Source: CAZTDD01 sp964612675 (GTDB taxonomy: Bacteria > Hinthialibacterota > Hinthialibacteria > Hinthialibacterales > JAKPRU01). Taken from it: a stretch of DNA of 64,000 nucleotides. The position numbers and the translations under genes are program-made. Positions 45,887 through 55,505 of the stretch are shown in pieces (positions within the stretch are counted from its first letter, which is position 1; the number at the start of each line of letters is the position of its first letter). The DNA lies in the NCBI GenBank assembly GCA_964612675.1, contig CAZTDD010000002.1, forward strand, positions 62,001 to 126,000, read 5' to 3'. The notes beneath the pieces are model-generated. The model was not told where the DNA came from. It ran no database searches and worked only from the letters and a program-made list of their open reading frames with translations.

Positions 45887-47164
45887 ATGGATCGGCGTGA
45901 ATTCTCGAAGACATCCAGCTTGGCGTTGGGCGGCATGGCGGCGGCTTCGATTTCGGGTCGAAAGGTATTGGGCGCCAATGAACGCATTCATCTTGGTGTC
46001 ATTGGTTGTGGCGGCCGTGGACGATATGACACGAGTCTCTTTATTCGGAACCCGGACGTTTCGGTGGATGCGATATGTGACGTGGATCGGGCACAAATCG
46101 CAAAGATGCTTGAAGAAGAACTGAACGATTCGGACTCAAAACCGGAGGTATTTGGCGATTTCCGGAAGTTGCTGGAGAAACGGGAGATCGACGCCGTTCT
46201 TATCGCTACGCCGGACCATTGGCATGCGATACCGTTTGTGACGGCCTGTGAAGCTGGAAAGGACATTTATTGCGAGAAGCCGGTGGCCCTGACGATCTAT
46301 GAAGGTCAGCGAATGATCGAGGCTGCCCGGAAATATGAACGCGTCACTCAAATCGGAACCCAACAGCGCTCGAACGCGCACTTCCAGGAGGCCGTCCAGC
46401 TGATTCAGTCGGGCTATATGGGAAAGGTCACACATGTCGTTTGTTGGAATGTAAGCCGGCGATGGCCCGAGGGACTTGGCAATCCTCCCGATACGGATCC
46501 ACCGGACGGAGTAGACTATGATATGTGGCTTGGCCCCGCTCCGAAGCGTCCCTTCAACAAAAACCGATTCCACGGCGTATGGCGCTGGTTTTGGGATTAT
46601 TCCGGCGGCCAGACAACCGACTGGGGAACGCATCATCTAGATATCATTCAATGGGCGCTTGGATGCGAGTACCCGAACAACGTTGTTATGACCGGCGGAA
46701 AGTACGCTATCTCGGACAATCGTGAGACTCCCGATACACAAGACATTTTGTGGGAATACGAAGGCGGTACATCGGTCCACTATCTCCACCGGATCTGCAG
46801 CGACTCCGGTCATCACGGCCGGTCTTACGGAACCGAGTTTTATGGGACGGATGCGGTGATGTTTATCGATCGTGGGGGATATACTATTCGTCCGCTTGAT
46901 GAAAAGACCGCTGAGAAAACCGCGGAGGGATCGGACAAGACAGATGGACATATCAATGAGTTCCTGAAAAACATCAAAACACGGGACAAATGCGTAAGCG
47001 ACATCGCTGTCACTCATCGTTCCACAAGCGCGACTCATCTTGCTAATATATCTCTCTGGAGTGGTGAGAAAATCGTATGGGACGGTGAAAAAGAAAGGAT
47101 TGTCAGTAATTCAAAATTGAATCGTTATCTGCGGCGAAAATGTCGAAAACCTTGGAAGATTTAG
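45887..47164 (+). CDS. Tat-exported Gfo/Idh/MocA oxidoreductase
   Basis: Taken from the ATG at 45887 (MDRREFSKTSS), which starts at the twin-arginine leader; a longer frame to 45797 adds an unlikely 30 residues. This gives 425 residues. Motifs: GCGGRGRY, TPDHWHAIPF, CEKPVAL, IGTQQRS, and TDWGTHHLDIIQWALG. The GTQQRS and TPDHWHA segments are nearly the same as in the partial protein at 1-1104. Export with bound cofactor suits oxidation of glycosides in the periplasm. The ribosome site (GAGG at 12 bases) is weakly spaced. It precedes the tandem-FAD gene by 104 bases. Confidence 0.93.
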   Translation: MDRREFSKTSSLALGGMAAASISGRKVLGANERIHLGVIGCGGRGRYDTSLFIRNPDVSVDAICDVDRAQIAKMLEEELNDSDSKPEVFGDFRKLLEKREIDAVLIATPDHWHAIPFVTACEAGKDIYCEKPVALTIYEGQRMIEAARKYERVTQIGTQQRSNAHFQEAVQLIQSGYMGKVTHVVCWNVSRRWPEGLGNPPDTDPPDGVDYDMWLGPAPKRPFNKNRFHGVWRWFWDYSGGQTTDWGTHHLDIIQWALGCEYPNNVVMTGGKYAISDNRETPDTQDILWEYEGGTSVHYLHRICSDSGHHGRSYGTEFYGTDAVMFIDRGGYTIRPLDEKTAEKTAEGSDKTDGHINEFLKNIKTRDKCVSDIAVTHRSTSATHLANISLWSGEKIVWDGEKERIVSNSKLNRYLRRKCRKPWKI

Positions 47165-47268
47165 ATTTATACTCAAACCAGGCGGGCGGAGAAGCTGTTC
47201 GCTCGTATACTGCGTGAGAGATGAGGTTATAAACAGATCCCCGGTGCTAAAGAGGTGGAGGAGAAGAT

Positions 47269-50200
47269 ATGAAACGGTTTGTTCTTTTGTTCGCAGTCGT
47301 TTGTTTGCTTGTTCCTAGTTTTTCAATTGGAAAAATGGTGGAAGAGTCCGCACGACAAATTCCGTTGGCGTACGATGTGGATATAGTCGTCGTCGGAGGT
47401 TCTTCTGCCGGTGTGGCTGCGGCGGTTGAAGCCGCCGAGAACGGGGCCAGCGTCTTTCTTGCGGCCCCGAGAACATTTCTCGGTGAGGATCTTTGCTCGA
47501 CGTACCGGCTTTGGCTGGAGCCCGGCGAAGAACCGTCCAGCGAATTGGCCAAAAGACTCTTCGCCGAACCCGAATCCGAACCGGCTATGGGGAAACCGAT
47601 ACCGTTTGAGTACGAAGCGGATAAATCCTCCGCGCAGATTCACAAAGATACGCCGAAACCTTCTCTGCTTACTGACGGAAAGTGGAACAGCGCTTCCAGT
47701 CAAAGCGTTCAGTATGACGGCGACGTGAATATCATTGCCGACCTGGGTCGGAAACGTTCTTTCGCGAATCTCCATGTTTTGGTATATCAACGTAATAACG
47801 ACTTCGAAGTGAAGAACGTAGATGTATCGGTCAGCGACGATAAGGAAAACTGGAGACATGTTGCCGACATCGAGAATTCACAAGTGGGCAAAGGCAGATA
47901 TGAAGACAGCTGTATTAATCTGTCGGCGGACGTAAATGAAACCGCGCGATATGTGAAATTTGAGGTCCAGAAAACATCCGATGTCGACCGCGTTCTGCTG
48001 GGTGAAATTGTGATCACAGAGGGTCCTCCCGAGCCGGGAGACAAAAAGAGTCCACGTCTCCCGCCGTCTCCCATGCAGGTGAAACACGAGCTTGACAGCG
48101 CCCTACTCGACGCCGGTGTTCAGTTTCTTTTCGGTTGCTACGCGACGGATGTCTTGCACGATGAAGACGGCAACCTGGCGGGCATCGTCATGGAGAACCG
48201 TTCTGGACGACAAGCGGTCAAGGCAAAAGTGATCATCGACGCGATGGCCCGAGCGCCGATCGTGAGAGCGGCAGGTGCGGTCTTTGAACCGTACCCTTCG
48301 GGTGAGCAAACCTTCAAGCGGGTCGTAATCGGCGGCGAACCGCGCCGGGGTGTCGAGTGTCGACAAATGCCGTCTGCCGTCCGCGCTACGCCCAAGAATT
48401 TGAACAGTGCCGGATCTCAGGACTACCCGGCCTTCGAATACACCTTGGAAATCCAGATGCAGGACGCTTCCTTTGCCTCATTTGCTGAAGCCGAGCAGGT
48501 GGCACGCGATTTGACATGGCATCCCCAACAAATCGACTCGTCGGAAGTTCTTTTTCAAGTACCGCCCGACCCAATGAAGGGCAAAAAAAGCCTTCGTGGG
48601 GCCTGGCCGGGTGTACAAGAACTCGATCTGGATGCCTTTCGGCCTGCAGGCATGGAAGGCATCTACGTTTTGGGCGGTTGTGCGGATATGCCGCGCGATT
48701 CGGCTGCAGAACTGCTGAGACCGCTCAACTATCTCGAGGCGGGGAAACGCATCGGGACCGCAGCCGCCAAAGAAGCGCAGCGGCGACCTGAACCGACAGG
48801 TATTCGGCTGGAAGGAACTGATGTGGATCCAGTGGCAACTGGCGATATCCGGCAACTCCTGGTTGGTGTCCGCCCTGTGGACCGGGACCTGCCGAAAGTC
48901 CCGGCTGAACCGCACGGTGTGCCCGTGATCGGCGAGTATGACGTTGTCGTTGTCGGCGGGGGAACCGGCGGTGCGCCTGCGGGTATCGGTGCCGCACGTC
49001 GCGGAGCAAAGACACTCGTTGTCGAGTATCTCTACGGACTCGGCGGTGTTGGGACACTCGGATTGATCGGCAAGTACTATCACGGCCATCGCGAGGGATT
49101 TACCGCTGAGTTGGATGCGGGCATCGAGGCTATGGGGGGCGAACGCGGACGCGGCGGCTGGAACATCGAACACAAAATGGAATGGTATCGACGAGAGATC
49201 CGGAAGGCTGGAGGCGATATCTGGTACGGTACGCTCGGCTGCGGTGCCTTTGTCGAGGACGGCCGTGTCAAAGGCGTTGTTGTGGGAACGCCCCAAGGCC
49301 GCGGGGTGATTCTCTCCGAAGTCCTGATCGATTCGACAGGCAGTTCCGATATCGCTATTGCGGCGGGTGCCGACTATATGTTTACCGGGGCGGAACATGC
49401 CGCTCTTCAAGGCACCGGTCTTCCGCCTCGCCAACCCGATGCGAATTATACAAACACAGACTACACATTCACCGATGAAACGGATCTCCTCGATACGTGG
49501 CGCACTTTCTTGGCTGCGCGGCACAAATTCCAGAACGCCTACGATTTGGGACAGATTGTCGATACCCGCGAGCGTCGGCGGATCATCGGAGATTTTGTGA
49601 TTTCACCTCTCGATATTGCGAACGGTCGAACCTATCCGGATTCGGTGGTTCTGTCGAAAAGCAATTTCGATTCGCATGGGTATACAGTCCATCCATTCTT
49701 CCTGCTCAAACCCCCGGATCGTGCCGGGCTGGCTGCGTATACTCCTTACCGCGCTTTGTTGCCGCGTGGGCTCGACGGAATCATTGTTACGGGCCTCGGT
49801 ATCAGCGCCCATCGAGACGCCATGCCCATCCTTCGCATGCAGCCGTGTATCCAAAACCAGGGGTATGGAATGGGTGTGGCTGCTTCTATGGCGGCGGAGA
49901 ACAATGTGAGCACCCGCGATATCGATATCAAAACTCTCCAACGGCATCTCGTTGAAAAGGGGAGTCTCCCGGAGAATGTACTGACGGACAACGATACTTT
50001 CCCCGTTCCTCAAGAGCGTATCGCTGAAGCGGTCGTGAAAGCCGCCAGCGATTATCATGGGATCAAACTCCTCCTCGCTCAGCCCGAAGACGCGCTACCG
50101 TTGTTGCGCCAGGCTTACAAGGCGGTTGGCACAGACGAGACTCAAGGATATGACCGGCCGAAACCTCCCAGTCCGCTCCCAGAGGTGAATCAAGAGGATG

Positions 50201-50793
50201 CCGTTTCTCCCGAACAAGCAAAACTCGTTTACGCGCATATCCTCGGCATGATGGGGGACCCCACCGGGAGCGACACGCTCATCGAGGCCGTAAAGACCGC
50301 CAAGTGGGATGATGGATGGTCGTTCAAGGGAATGGGACAATTCGGGATGAGCATAAGTCCGCTGGACAGCAAAATCATCGCACTCGGACGGACGGAAGAC
50401 CCCGATGCCCTCGAACCGATCCTCGAACTGGCCGGACGGCTTACGTCGGAGAGCGAACTCTCTCATTTTCGGGCCGTGTCGATGGCTTTGGAGACACTGG
50501 GCGATCCCGCCGGCGCGAAGACCCTGGCGAGTCTGCTGAACTTGCCCGGTGTCCGGGGACATGCGTTCACGGACATTCAGAAAGCGCGACGCGAAACCCC
50601 TGCGGGGCTCGATAATAATAACGTTGTGCGGGATCGTACTCTTCGCGAATTGATCCTGGCGCGGGCGCTATACCGGTGTGGCGACTGGCAAGGATTGGGT
50701 GAGGAAATCCTCAAGGAATATCAGCGCGACTTCCGTGGTCATCTGGCTCGCCACGCGCAGGCTGTTCTTGAAACCGGGACCGTGCGTCGATGA
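47269..50793 (+). CDS. Exported tandem FAD-dependent oxidoreductase with inserted discoidin-like domain
   Basis: 1174 residues with a signal peptide and GGAGGAG before the ATG. A first FAD Rossmann motif, VVVGGSSAGVAAA, lies at about 40-52. It is interrupted near 130-250 by a discoidin/F5-8-type beta domain (LLTDGKWNSASS, IIADLGRKRSFANLHVLVY, ETARYVKFEVQ) and resumes with KHELDSALLDAGVQFLFGCYATDV. A second complete FAD module begins at about 556 (YDVVVVGGGTGGAPAGIGAARRG) and ends near GMGVAASMAAENN. Residues 980-1170 are helical, HEAT-like repeats. Both modules resemble the FAD-dependent oxidoreductase family often annotated PF12831. It may oxidise sugars or polyols on a glycan surface; substrate unknown. 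Confidence 0.85.
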   Translation: MKRFVLLFAVVCLLVPSFSIGKMVEESARQIPLAYDVDIVVVGGSSAGVAAAVEAAENGASVFLAAPRTFLGEDLCSTYRLWLEPGEEPSSELAKRLFAEPESEPAMGKPIPFEYEADKSSAQIHKDTPKPSLLTDGKWNSASSQSVQYDGDVNIIADLGRKRSFANLHVLVYQRNNDFEVKNVDVSVSDDKENWRHVADIENSQVGKGRYEDSCINLSADVNETARYVKFEVQKTSDVDRVLLGEIVITEGPPEPGDKKSPRLPPSPMQVKHELDSALLDAGVQFLFGCYATDVLHDEDGNLAGIVMENRSGRQAVKAKVIIDAMARAPIVRAAGAVFEPYPSGEQTFKRVVIGGEPRRGVECRQMPSAVRATPKNLNSAGSQDYPAFEYTLEIQMQDASFASFAEAEQVARDLTWHPQQIDSSEVLFQVPPDPMKGKKSLRGAWPGVQELDLDAFRPAGMEGIYVLGGCADMPRDSAAELLRPLNYLEAGKRIGTAAAKEAQRRPEPTGIRLEGTDVDPVATGDIRQLLVGVRPVDRDLPKVPAEPHGVPVIGEYDVVVVGGGTGGAPAGIGAARRGAKTLVVEYLYGLGGVGTLGLIGKYYHGHREGFTAELDAGIEAMGGERGRGGWNIEHKMEWYRREIRKAGGDIWYGTLGCGAFVEDGRVKGVVVGTPQGRGVILSEVLIDSTGSSDIAIAAGADYMFTGAEHAALQGTGLPPRQPDANYTNTDYTFTDETDLLDTWRTFLAARHKFQNAYDLGQIVDTRERRRIIGDFVISPLDIANGRTYPDSVVLSKSNFDSHGYTVHPFFLLKPPDRAGLAAYTPYRALLPRGLDGIIVTGLGISAHRDAMPILRMQPCIQNQGYGMGVAASMAAENNVSTRDIDIKTLQRHLVEKGSLPENVLTDNDTFPVPQERIAEAVVKAASDYHGIKLLLAQPEDALPLLRQAYKAVGTDETQGYDRPKPPSPLPEVNQEDAVSPEQAKLVYAHILGMMGDPTGSDTLIEAVKTAKWDDGWSFKGMGQFGMSISPLDSKIIALGRTEDPDALEPILELAGRLTSESELSHFRAVSMALETLGDPAGAKTLASLLNLPGVRGHAFTDIQKARRETPAGLDNNNVVRDRTLRELILARALYRCGDWQGLGEEILKEYQRDFRGHLARHAQAVLETGTVRR

Positions 50794-50828
50794 CCTGACC
50801 ACCAACGACGCGGCCTTTTGAAAGTGAT

Positions 50829-50870
50829 CCCTCCTGTGTCCGTAGTCCCAGGACACAGGAGGGGTGTTTT
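50829..50870 (+). terminator. Rho-independent terminator
   Basis: A perfect 13-bp stem (50829-50841 with 50851-50863), 9-base loop, then GTGTTTT. It lies 36 bases after the tandem-FAD gene and separates it from the kinase. Confidence 0.95.
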
Positions 50871-50962
50871 AATACGGTGTATTTCGGACAGGAAATCCTG
50901 TACGATACTTCCCTGCGTAGAACACGTATCCTGATCCATTTACAAGTATCGGCGCGTTCGAA

Positions 50963-53900
50963 ATGGTTCGTAGCGTTTTTTCTCTTCTGTTGTTGATCCT
51001 GCTTTCCGTCGGGAACGCCGACGCTCGTGAGCTTTCATATTGGCGTTACTGGACCTCCCGAGACGGCCTGAGAGAGTCCTGGGTGGAATCCCTCGTCGTC
51101 GATCTCCAGGGCAGGGTTTGGGTCGGGCATGGAGAGGTCAATCAGGTCAGTATCCTCGACGGTTATGAAATCCGTCAGTTGCCCGTCCCGGCGACTCACC
51201 CCGAGCTTCGCGTTGGCCCCAATGGCTTTGTGTACGACGAAAGCACCGTCCACGCATACGACGAAGAAAAGAAAACCTGGCGGCCTTTTGAGGTGCCGGA
51301 ATGGGCACACCGGTTTCTCGAAGAGACAGGGGCGGAAGACCCCATTGTTGGTTACATTCCGCGACTTCCCCGTGTGCTGCTTCTTTACAAACGTTTCTTG
51401 TTCTTTATGGATGCTGCTACACAGCGAGCGGTGATCCTAAAAACCGTGACCGACACGCAGCTGGGGGAATTTGTCGGGATCTCCTCGGCGAGCGACGGAG
51501 GGGCCTGGATCGGCGGAACGCGTGGCATTGCGAAGCTTGGACCGTTCTCTACACGCAATCTCGACTCGGTATCCTGGGAGGAGCATTTGTTTCCGTCTGA
51601 ATTCCAGATTGAGGGGTTCTTCTCTCCGGCGGAGGGAAAAAACGGAATTGTATATGGACTGAGCGGTTTGCCGCGAGAATACGATTTAGAGACTCTTCGT
51701 GCAGATCTGGGCAAAGCTTTTCAGAGCCTGCTGACACTCTATTTGAAGCAGTCAATTGTGAAATTCGACGGCGAATCGTTTGAACTCAACGAAATCGCTC
51801 CGGTTTTAGCCTATAGGCAGGTTGTACCCGGCCGTTATGGACGAAGATGGCTGATTAGCGCAGGGATCAATGTTTTCAGTGAATACGGACACAAATATGT
51901 CGATTCTGACGGCAACGAGCATACGATCGGGCCGTTGGAAATAGGGACTCCGAGTGCGACCGCCGCAAGTGCCAAGGGAGATATTTGGTTCGGGGGGGAT
52001 TTCGGTGTTGCTCGTTTTTCTCCACCATTATGGGACCGCGTGTCTTCTATTGCAGACGATGTCGCTGTCCATGAAGTACTCCAGGACGACAAAGGCCGTC
52101 TCTGGTTTGATGCATCCGATCGGCTCATCCTCAACGATCATGGACGTTGGGAAGAGTACAAATATCCGGCGCGGTCTACGACACAGGCATTTCATTCACA
52201 GACCATCAGTCTGCTGCCCGACGGACGGATATTCGTGAATTTCCAGAATGTCAACCACATTGTCTTTGATCCGGATCGCAATGAATTCACACATATCCAA
52301 CGCCCGGAGGGACACCCGATCAGTTTTGCAATGGCCCCGGCGCGAAACGGCTCAATTTGGGTTGTCTCGCCCGCCTTCGGCGATTTTGTGGAACAGATTC
52401 ACCAGTATGATGGGAAGGAATTTAAACGTATTTGGAGAGGACGCGCCGAGGTCGGCCTTGGAGGCATCCGTTGTATCTTTCAGGATCGAGAGGATTCCCT
52501 CTGGATTGGAGGAATCCGAGGACTGGCTGTATTTGACGGCCAGTCCGTTCAGCGTGTGGCTACAGAGGTCTTCAAGGATGGCGCTCTTTCGATTACACAA
52601 CTCAAGAACGGCGCTCTCTGGGTCGGAACGCGAAATTGCATTTATGAGTCTACCGACGGTAAATCCTGGAATCTAAAGCGCGCCGGATTTGACCAAATTC
52701 CCAAAATCGTCGAATCGGATGACGGAAGTGTCTGGGTGTCTTCATGGAGTGGAGTTCATCGGTATCTGGACGAATCGTGGATTGCTTATACGCAGGAGGA
52801 TGGTCTCTCCACGAATGTTGCTCTTTCTGTCTACCAGGATGATCAACAGCGTATCTGGGTCGGCACCAATCGTGGTTTGCGATTGTATCAGCCCGATTCC
52901 GATCCCGATCCACCCCGTGCGTACCTCCCGGAGGGTAAGAATCTCAAAGAAACACCGCCCGGCGGAGAGGTCCAGATTGTCTATGAAGGTGTCGACAAGT
53001 GGAACTACACACCACGGGAACGGCTTTACTATTCGTATCGGTTGGACGGAGGGAATTGGACTCCTTTCCGCAACGAGACAGTAGCCGTTCTCACCGGGCT
53101 CCCGAGTAGTCCCCATGTGTTTGAAGTGCGCGCCATGGATCTTGCTGGGAATATCAGTCGTAGTCCTGCCTCGTGGGAATTTCGCGTGCTTCGCTACTGG
53201 TATCACGAGCCGCACTTCCTGTTGATACTCGTTCTGGGAGCCGTCACCATTCTGGCGTTACTGGCTGTATCGATATCGCGGCATATTCGTCTGCGGAGTG
53301 CTTACGGCGATCTTCAGGTGGCAAATGAGAGACTCCGGGAACTGGATGAGTTGAAATCTTCCTTTGTGTCGCAGGCTTCGCACGATTTGCGCACCCCGCT
53401 TACGGGTATCAAAAGCAGCCTGGATAACCTGGTACGGGGGGTTGGCGGCGGTCTGAATGAACGCCAAACACGTGTGGTCGAGCGTGCGCTTCGGTCGGTT
53501 AATCGACTGACACATCTCATCAACGATGTGCTGGACATCAATCGCATCGAATCGGGACGCATGGTGGTTGAAAAACACAACGTGCATTTCGAGGAAATCG
53601 TAAAGTCAATCTTAAACGAGAATCAACCTGCGGCGAAACAGAAGAATATCACCTTGGAGAGCCAGGGGCTTTCCGAGTCGTGCCCCATGAAGGCGGACCC
53701 GGGCAAGATCGAACGCGTCGTCGGCGAGTTGATCAGCAATGCGATCAAGTATACGCCGGAGAACGGTACGGTCAGTGTTCGCCTTTCAAGAAAAGGACGT
53801 GACACTGTTACTGTAAAAGTAAAGGATACAGGCATCGGTCTGAGTGCGGAAGAATGTGACAGGATTTTCGAGCGTTTCTACCGTGCCCGGGCCTCTCAGA

Positions 53901-54043
53901 ATATGGCAAAAGGGTCGGGGCTGGGATTGTCGATTGCGAAAGAACTGGTTGAGATGCACGGGGGAAGCCTTACCGTGGAAAGCGGGGAGGGGCAGGGAAC
54001 TACCTTTATCATGTCTCTTCCGATAACGGGTGAAGAGAAGTAA
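50963..54043 (+). CDS. Periplasmic propeller sensor histidine kinase (Reg_prop/Y_Y_Y)
   Basis: 1026 residues. A signal segment is followed by a periplasmic sensor of about 700 residues made of two-component-regulator propeller repeats (WIGGTRGIAKL, LWIGGIRGLAVFDG, LWVGTRNCIYES, IWVGTNRGLRLY). A Y_Y_Y-type beta domain (about 655-745: YYSYRLDGGNWTPF, HVFEVRAMDLAGN) comes next. One transmembrane helix lies at about 751-771. The HisKA dimer has the phospho-acceptor His807 (SQASHDLRTPL), and the HATPase domain has NAIKYTPENG, DTGIGLS and GSGLGLSIAKELVEMHGG. Such sensors usually detect oligosaccharides in Bacteroidota hybrid systems. Unlike those, this protein has no fused receiver or AraC output, and no regulator is adjacent. 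No clear ribosome site. Confidence 0.92.
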   Translation: MVRSVFSLLLLILLSVGNADARELSYWRYWTSRDGLRESWVESLVVDLQGRVWVGHGEVNQVSILDGYEIRQLPVPATHPELRVGPNGFVYDESTVHAYDEEKKTWRPFEVPEWAHRFLEETGAEDPIVGYIPRLPRVLLLYKRFLFFMDAATQRAVILKTVTDTQLGEFVGISSASDGGAWIGGTRGIAKLGPFSTRNLDSVSWEEHLFPSEFQIEGFFSPAEGKNGIVYGLSGLPREYDLETLRADLGKAFQSLLTLYLKQSIVKFDGESFELNEIAPVLAYRQVVPGRYGRRWLISAGINVFSEYGHKYVDSDGNEHTIGPLEIGTPSATAASAKGDIWFGGDFGVARFSPPLWDRVSSIADDVAVHEVLQDDKGRLWFDASDRLILNDHGRWEEYKYPARSTTQAFHSQTISLLPDGRIFVNFQNVNHIVFDPDRNEFTHIQRPEGHPISFAMAPARNGSIWVVSPAFGDFVEQIHQYDGKEFKRIWRGRAEVGLGGIRCIFQDREDSLWIGGIRGLAVFDGQSVQRVATEVFKDGALSITQLKNGALWVGTRNCIYESTDGKSWNLKRAGFDQIPKIVESDDGSVWVSSWSGVHRYLDESWIAYTQEDGLSTNVALSVYQDDQQRIWVGTNRGLRLYQPDSDPDPPRAYLPEGKNLKETPPGGEVQIVYEGVDKWNYTPRERLYYSYRLDGGNWTPFRNETVAVLTGLPSSPHVFEVRAMDLAGNISRSPASWEFRVLRYWYHEPHFLLILVLGAVTILALLAVSISRHIRLRSAYGDLQVANERLRELDELKSSFVSQASHDLRTPLTGIKSSLDNLVRGVGGGLNERQTRVVERALRSVNRLTHLINDVLDINRIESGRMVVEKHNVHFEEIVKSILNENQPAAKQKNITLESQGLSESCPMKADPGKIERVVGELISNAIKYTPENGTVSVRLSRKGRDTVTVKVKDTGIGLSAEECDRIFERFYRARASQNMAKGSGLGLSIAKELVEMHGGSLTVESGEGQGTTFIMSLPITGEEK

Positions 54044-54236
54044 ACGCGGATACAAGCGACGGGAAATCCGATTATTCCATTACAGAGAGGATCTTGCAGG
54101 AACGAGAGGCGTTGTCCAGTGAAATACAAATAGTCGGAATCCTGTTGCTCGATAGAATTCCTGATTATTCTGTGATAAATTGAGACGGCTTCTGAATCAT
54201 ATCCGGTAATTTCATAAAGGAGATGGAGGAAGAATA

Positions 54237-54884
54237 ATGAAACAATGTCTAACAACTCTCATTGCCTGCGTTCTGCTTGTCGGAACGGCGTGTGCCTATT
54301 TACAGAAAGATTCGTCGAATGGAGAGGAGTGGGTATCTTTATTCAATGGCAAGAATCTCGAGGGGTGGGAGCAAATCAACGGGACCGCGACCTACGAGGT
54401 TGAGGACGGCTGCATTGTAGGAACGACCGTGGAAGGAAGTCCCAATTCGTTTTTATGCACCAAGAAGTATTATTCCGATTTTGAATTGGTGTTTGATGTA
54501 AAAGTCGATCCGCGCCTCAATTCCGGCGTACAGATTCGCAGTAATAGTACAGAGGACTACAGGAACGGCCGTGTACACGGCTATCAAGTCGAGATCTCGA
54601 CGAATGGTAATGCCGGTTTCATTTATGACGAGGCACGCCGTGGATGGCTCAGCAAGGACCGCACCGACCCGCAGGCCCGCCAGGCCTTTGATGCGGACGG
54701 GTGGAATCATTACCGTGTCCTTTGCGATGGCGACACGATCAAGACGTGGGTGAACGGGGTCCCCGTTGCGGACCTGCACGATTCGATGACATCCACAGGA
54801 TTCATCGGACTTCAGGTGCACAGTTTCAAGGGCGATACGCCCGCGTGGGTCCGCTGGCGAAATATCCGATTACGGGAATTGTAA
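54237..54884 (+). CDS. Secreted DUF1080 protein (3-keto-glycoside hydrolase/lyase family)
   Basis: 215 residues with GGAGG before the ATG and a signal peptide ending near GTACAY. The cysteine there lacks a proper lipobox, so lipidation is doubtful. The body is one complete DUF1080 jelly-roll: EEWVSLFNGKNLEGWEQ, YSDFELVFDVKVDPRLNSGVQIRS, GYQVEI, WNHYRVLCDGDTIKTWVNGVPVADLHD, GFIGLQVHS and VRWRNIRLREL. Characterised members cleave glycosides already oxidised at C3, working with Gfo/Idh/MocA dehydrogenases. Four such dehydrogenases are in this window, though none is adjacent. No upstream partner within the same transcript is certain. Confidence 0.93.
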   Translation: MKQCLTTLIACVLLVGTACAYLQKDSSNGEEWVSLFNGKNLEGWEQINGTATYEVEDGCIVGTTVEGSPNSFLCTKKYYSDFELVFDVKVDPRLNSGVQIRSNSTEDYRNGRVHGYQVEISTNGNAGFIYDEARRGWLSKDRTDPQARQAFDADGWNHYRVLCDGDTIKTWVNGVPVADLHDSMTSTGFIGLQVHSFKGDTPAWVRWRNIRLREL

Positions 54885-54950
54885 AGCGATTCCCCGATGG
54901 TTTCGTTTTGCAAAAAACAAGAAGGTCAGTCCCTTCGCGCATACTGCGTG

Positions 54951-55083
54951 TTTGAATTGGCTCAGCTGCTTTGAATTGGCTCAGCTGCTTTGAATTGGCT
55001 CAGCTGCTTTGAATTGGCACGGCTGCCTTAAATTGGCACGGCTGCCTTAAATTGGCACGGCTGCCTTAAATTGGCACGGCTGC
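54951..55083. repeat. 19-bp tandem repeat, seven exact-length copies
   Basis: Seven head-to-tail units of 19 bp. Units 1-3 are identical (tttgaattggctcagctgc), unit 4 is a hybrid (tttgaattggcacggctgc), and units 5-7 are identical (cttaaattggcacggctgc). There are no spacers, so it is not CRISPR. Confidence 0.97.
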
Positions 55084-55109
55084 AAAAAGTAGACAGGTGG
55101 CATTGAAAG

Positions 55110-55146
55110 TCCCCTCTCCCCCCGGGAGAGGGTTAGGGTGAGGGGG
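55110..55146. repeat. Dispersed GC-rich palindromic repeat, copy 2
   Basis: Core cctctccccccgggagagg with a tagggtgaggg tail, closely matching copy 1 at 30178-30213 and again lying a short distance after a tandem array. Confidence 0.8.
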
Positions 55147-55292
55147 AGATCATTGCATGAAACGAGGTTGTCGTAATTTCCCTGTTCATTTGTAAAAAAC
55201 AGCACATTGATTACCAATCGTCCTAACCGTTCCCCGGACTTTTTACCGAGCCCCCAATCTTTGATGGCACCGCAAAAAATCGGAAAAACGTA

Positions 55293-55417
55293 TTTCAACC
55301 CCCTCCTAACCTCCCCCGATCTTCGGGGGAGGAATAGAAACGAGCATGTCCGCAGCATCTTCTCCCCCAAGCGGGCCACGCTCGTGTGGCCGAGTAGGGG
55401 AGATACAGAGGGTTGAA
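55293..55417. repeat. Dispersed element with terminal inverted repeats, copy C
   Basis: 125 bp bounded by tttcaaccccctcctaacct on the left and the imperfect reverse complement ending ggttgaa on the right (about 17 of 22 positions pair). Inside is the hairpin cctcccccgatcttcggggg and the core shared with copies A and B at 38.1-38.3 kb, in opposite orientation. It is too short to encode a transposase, so it resembles a MITE or other non-autonomous element. Confidence 0.8.
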
Positions 55418-55505
55418 GACTTCTCTATTCTTAACCCGTCGACTTTTTGCGAACCCGTCAGTCTTTGGGGCGAAGCCCTCTCTTGTAGACCAGACAAATC
55501 TCGTA

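Larger units (their letters stand above)
54885..55505. other. Repeat-rich intergenic region
   Basis: About 620 bases between convergent genes. In order it holds a 19-bp tandem array (54951-55083), a palindrome copy (55110-55146), a dispersed element (55293-55417) and a gactttttgcgaa sequence near 55441 that also occurs at 38.16 kb. It is the densest repeat region of the window. No gene was seen. Confidence 0.8.

Noticed and set aside
54951..55083. CRISPR array
   Set aside because: Units are contiguous with no spacers, and no cas genes are present.
54951..55083. Replication-origin iterons
   Set aside because: No replication initiator gene, AT-rich unwinding region or DnaA-box cluster lies nearby.
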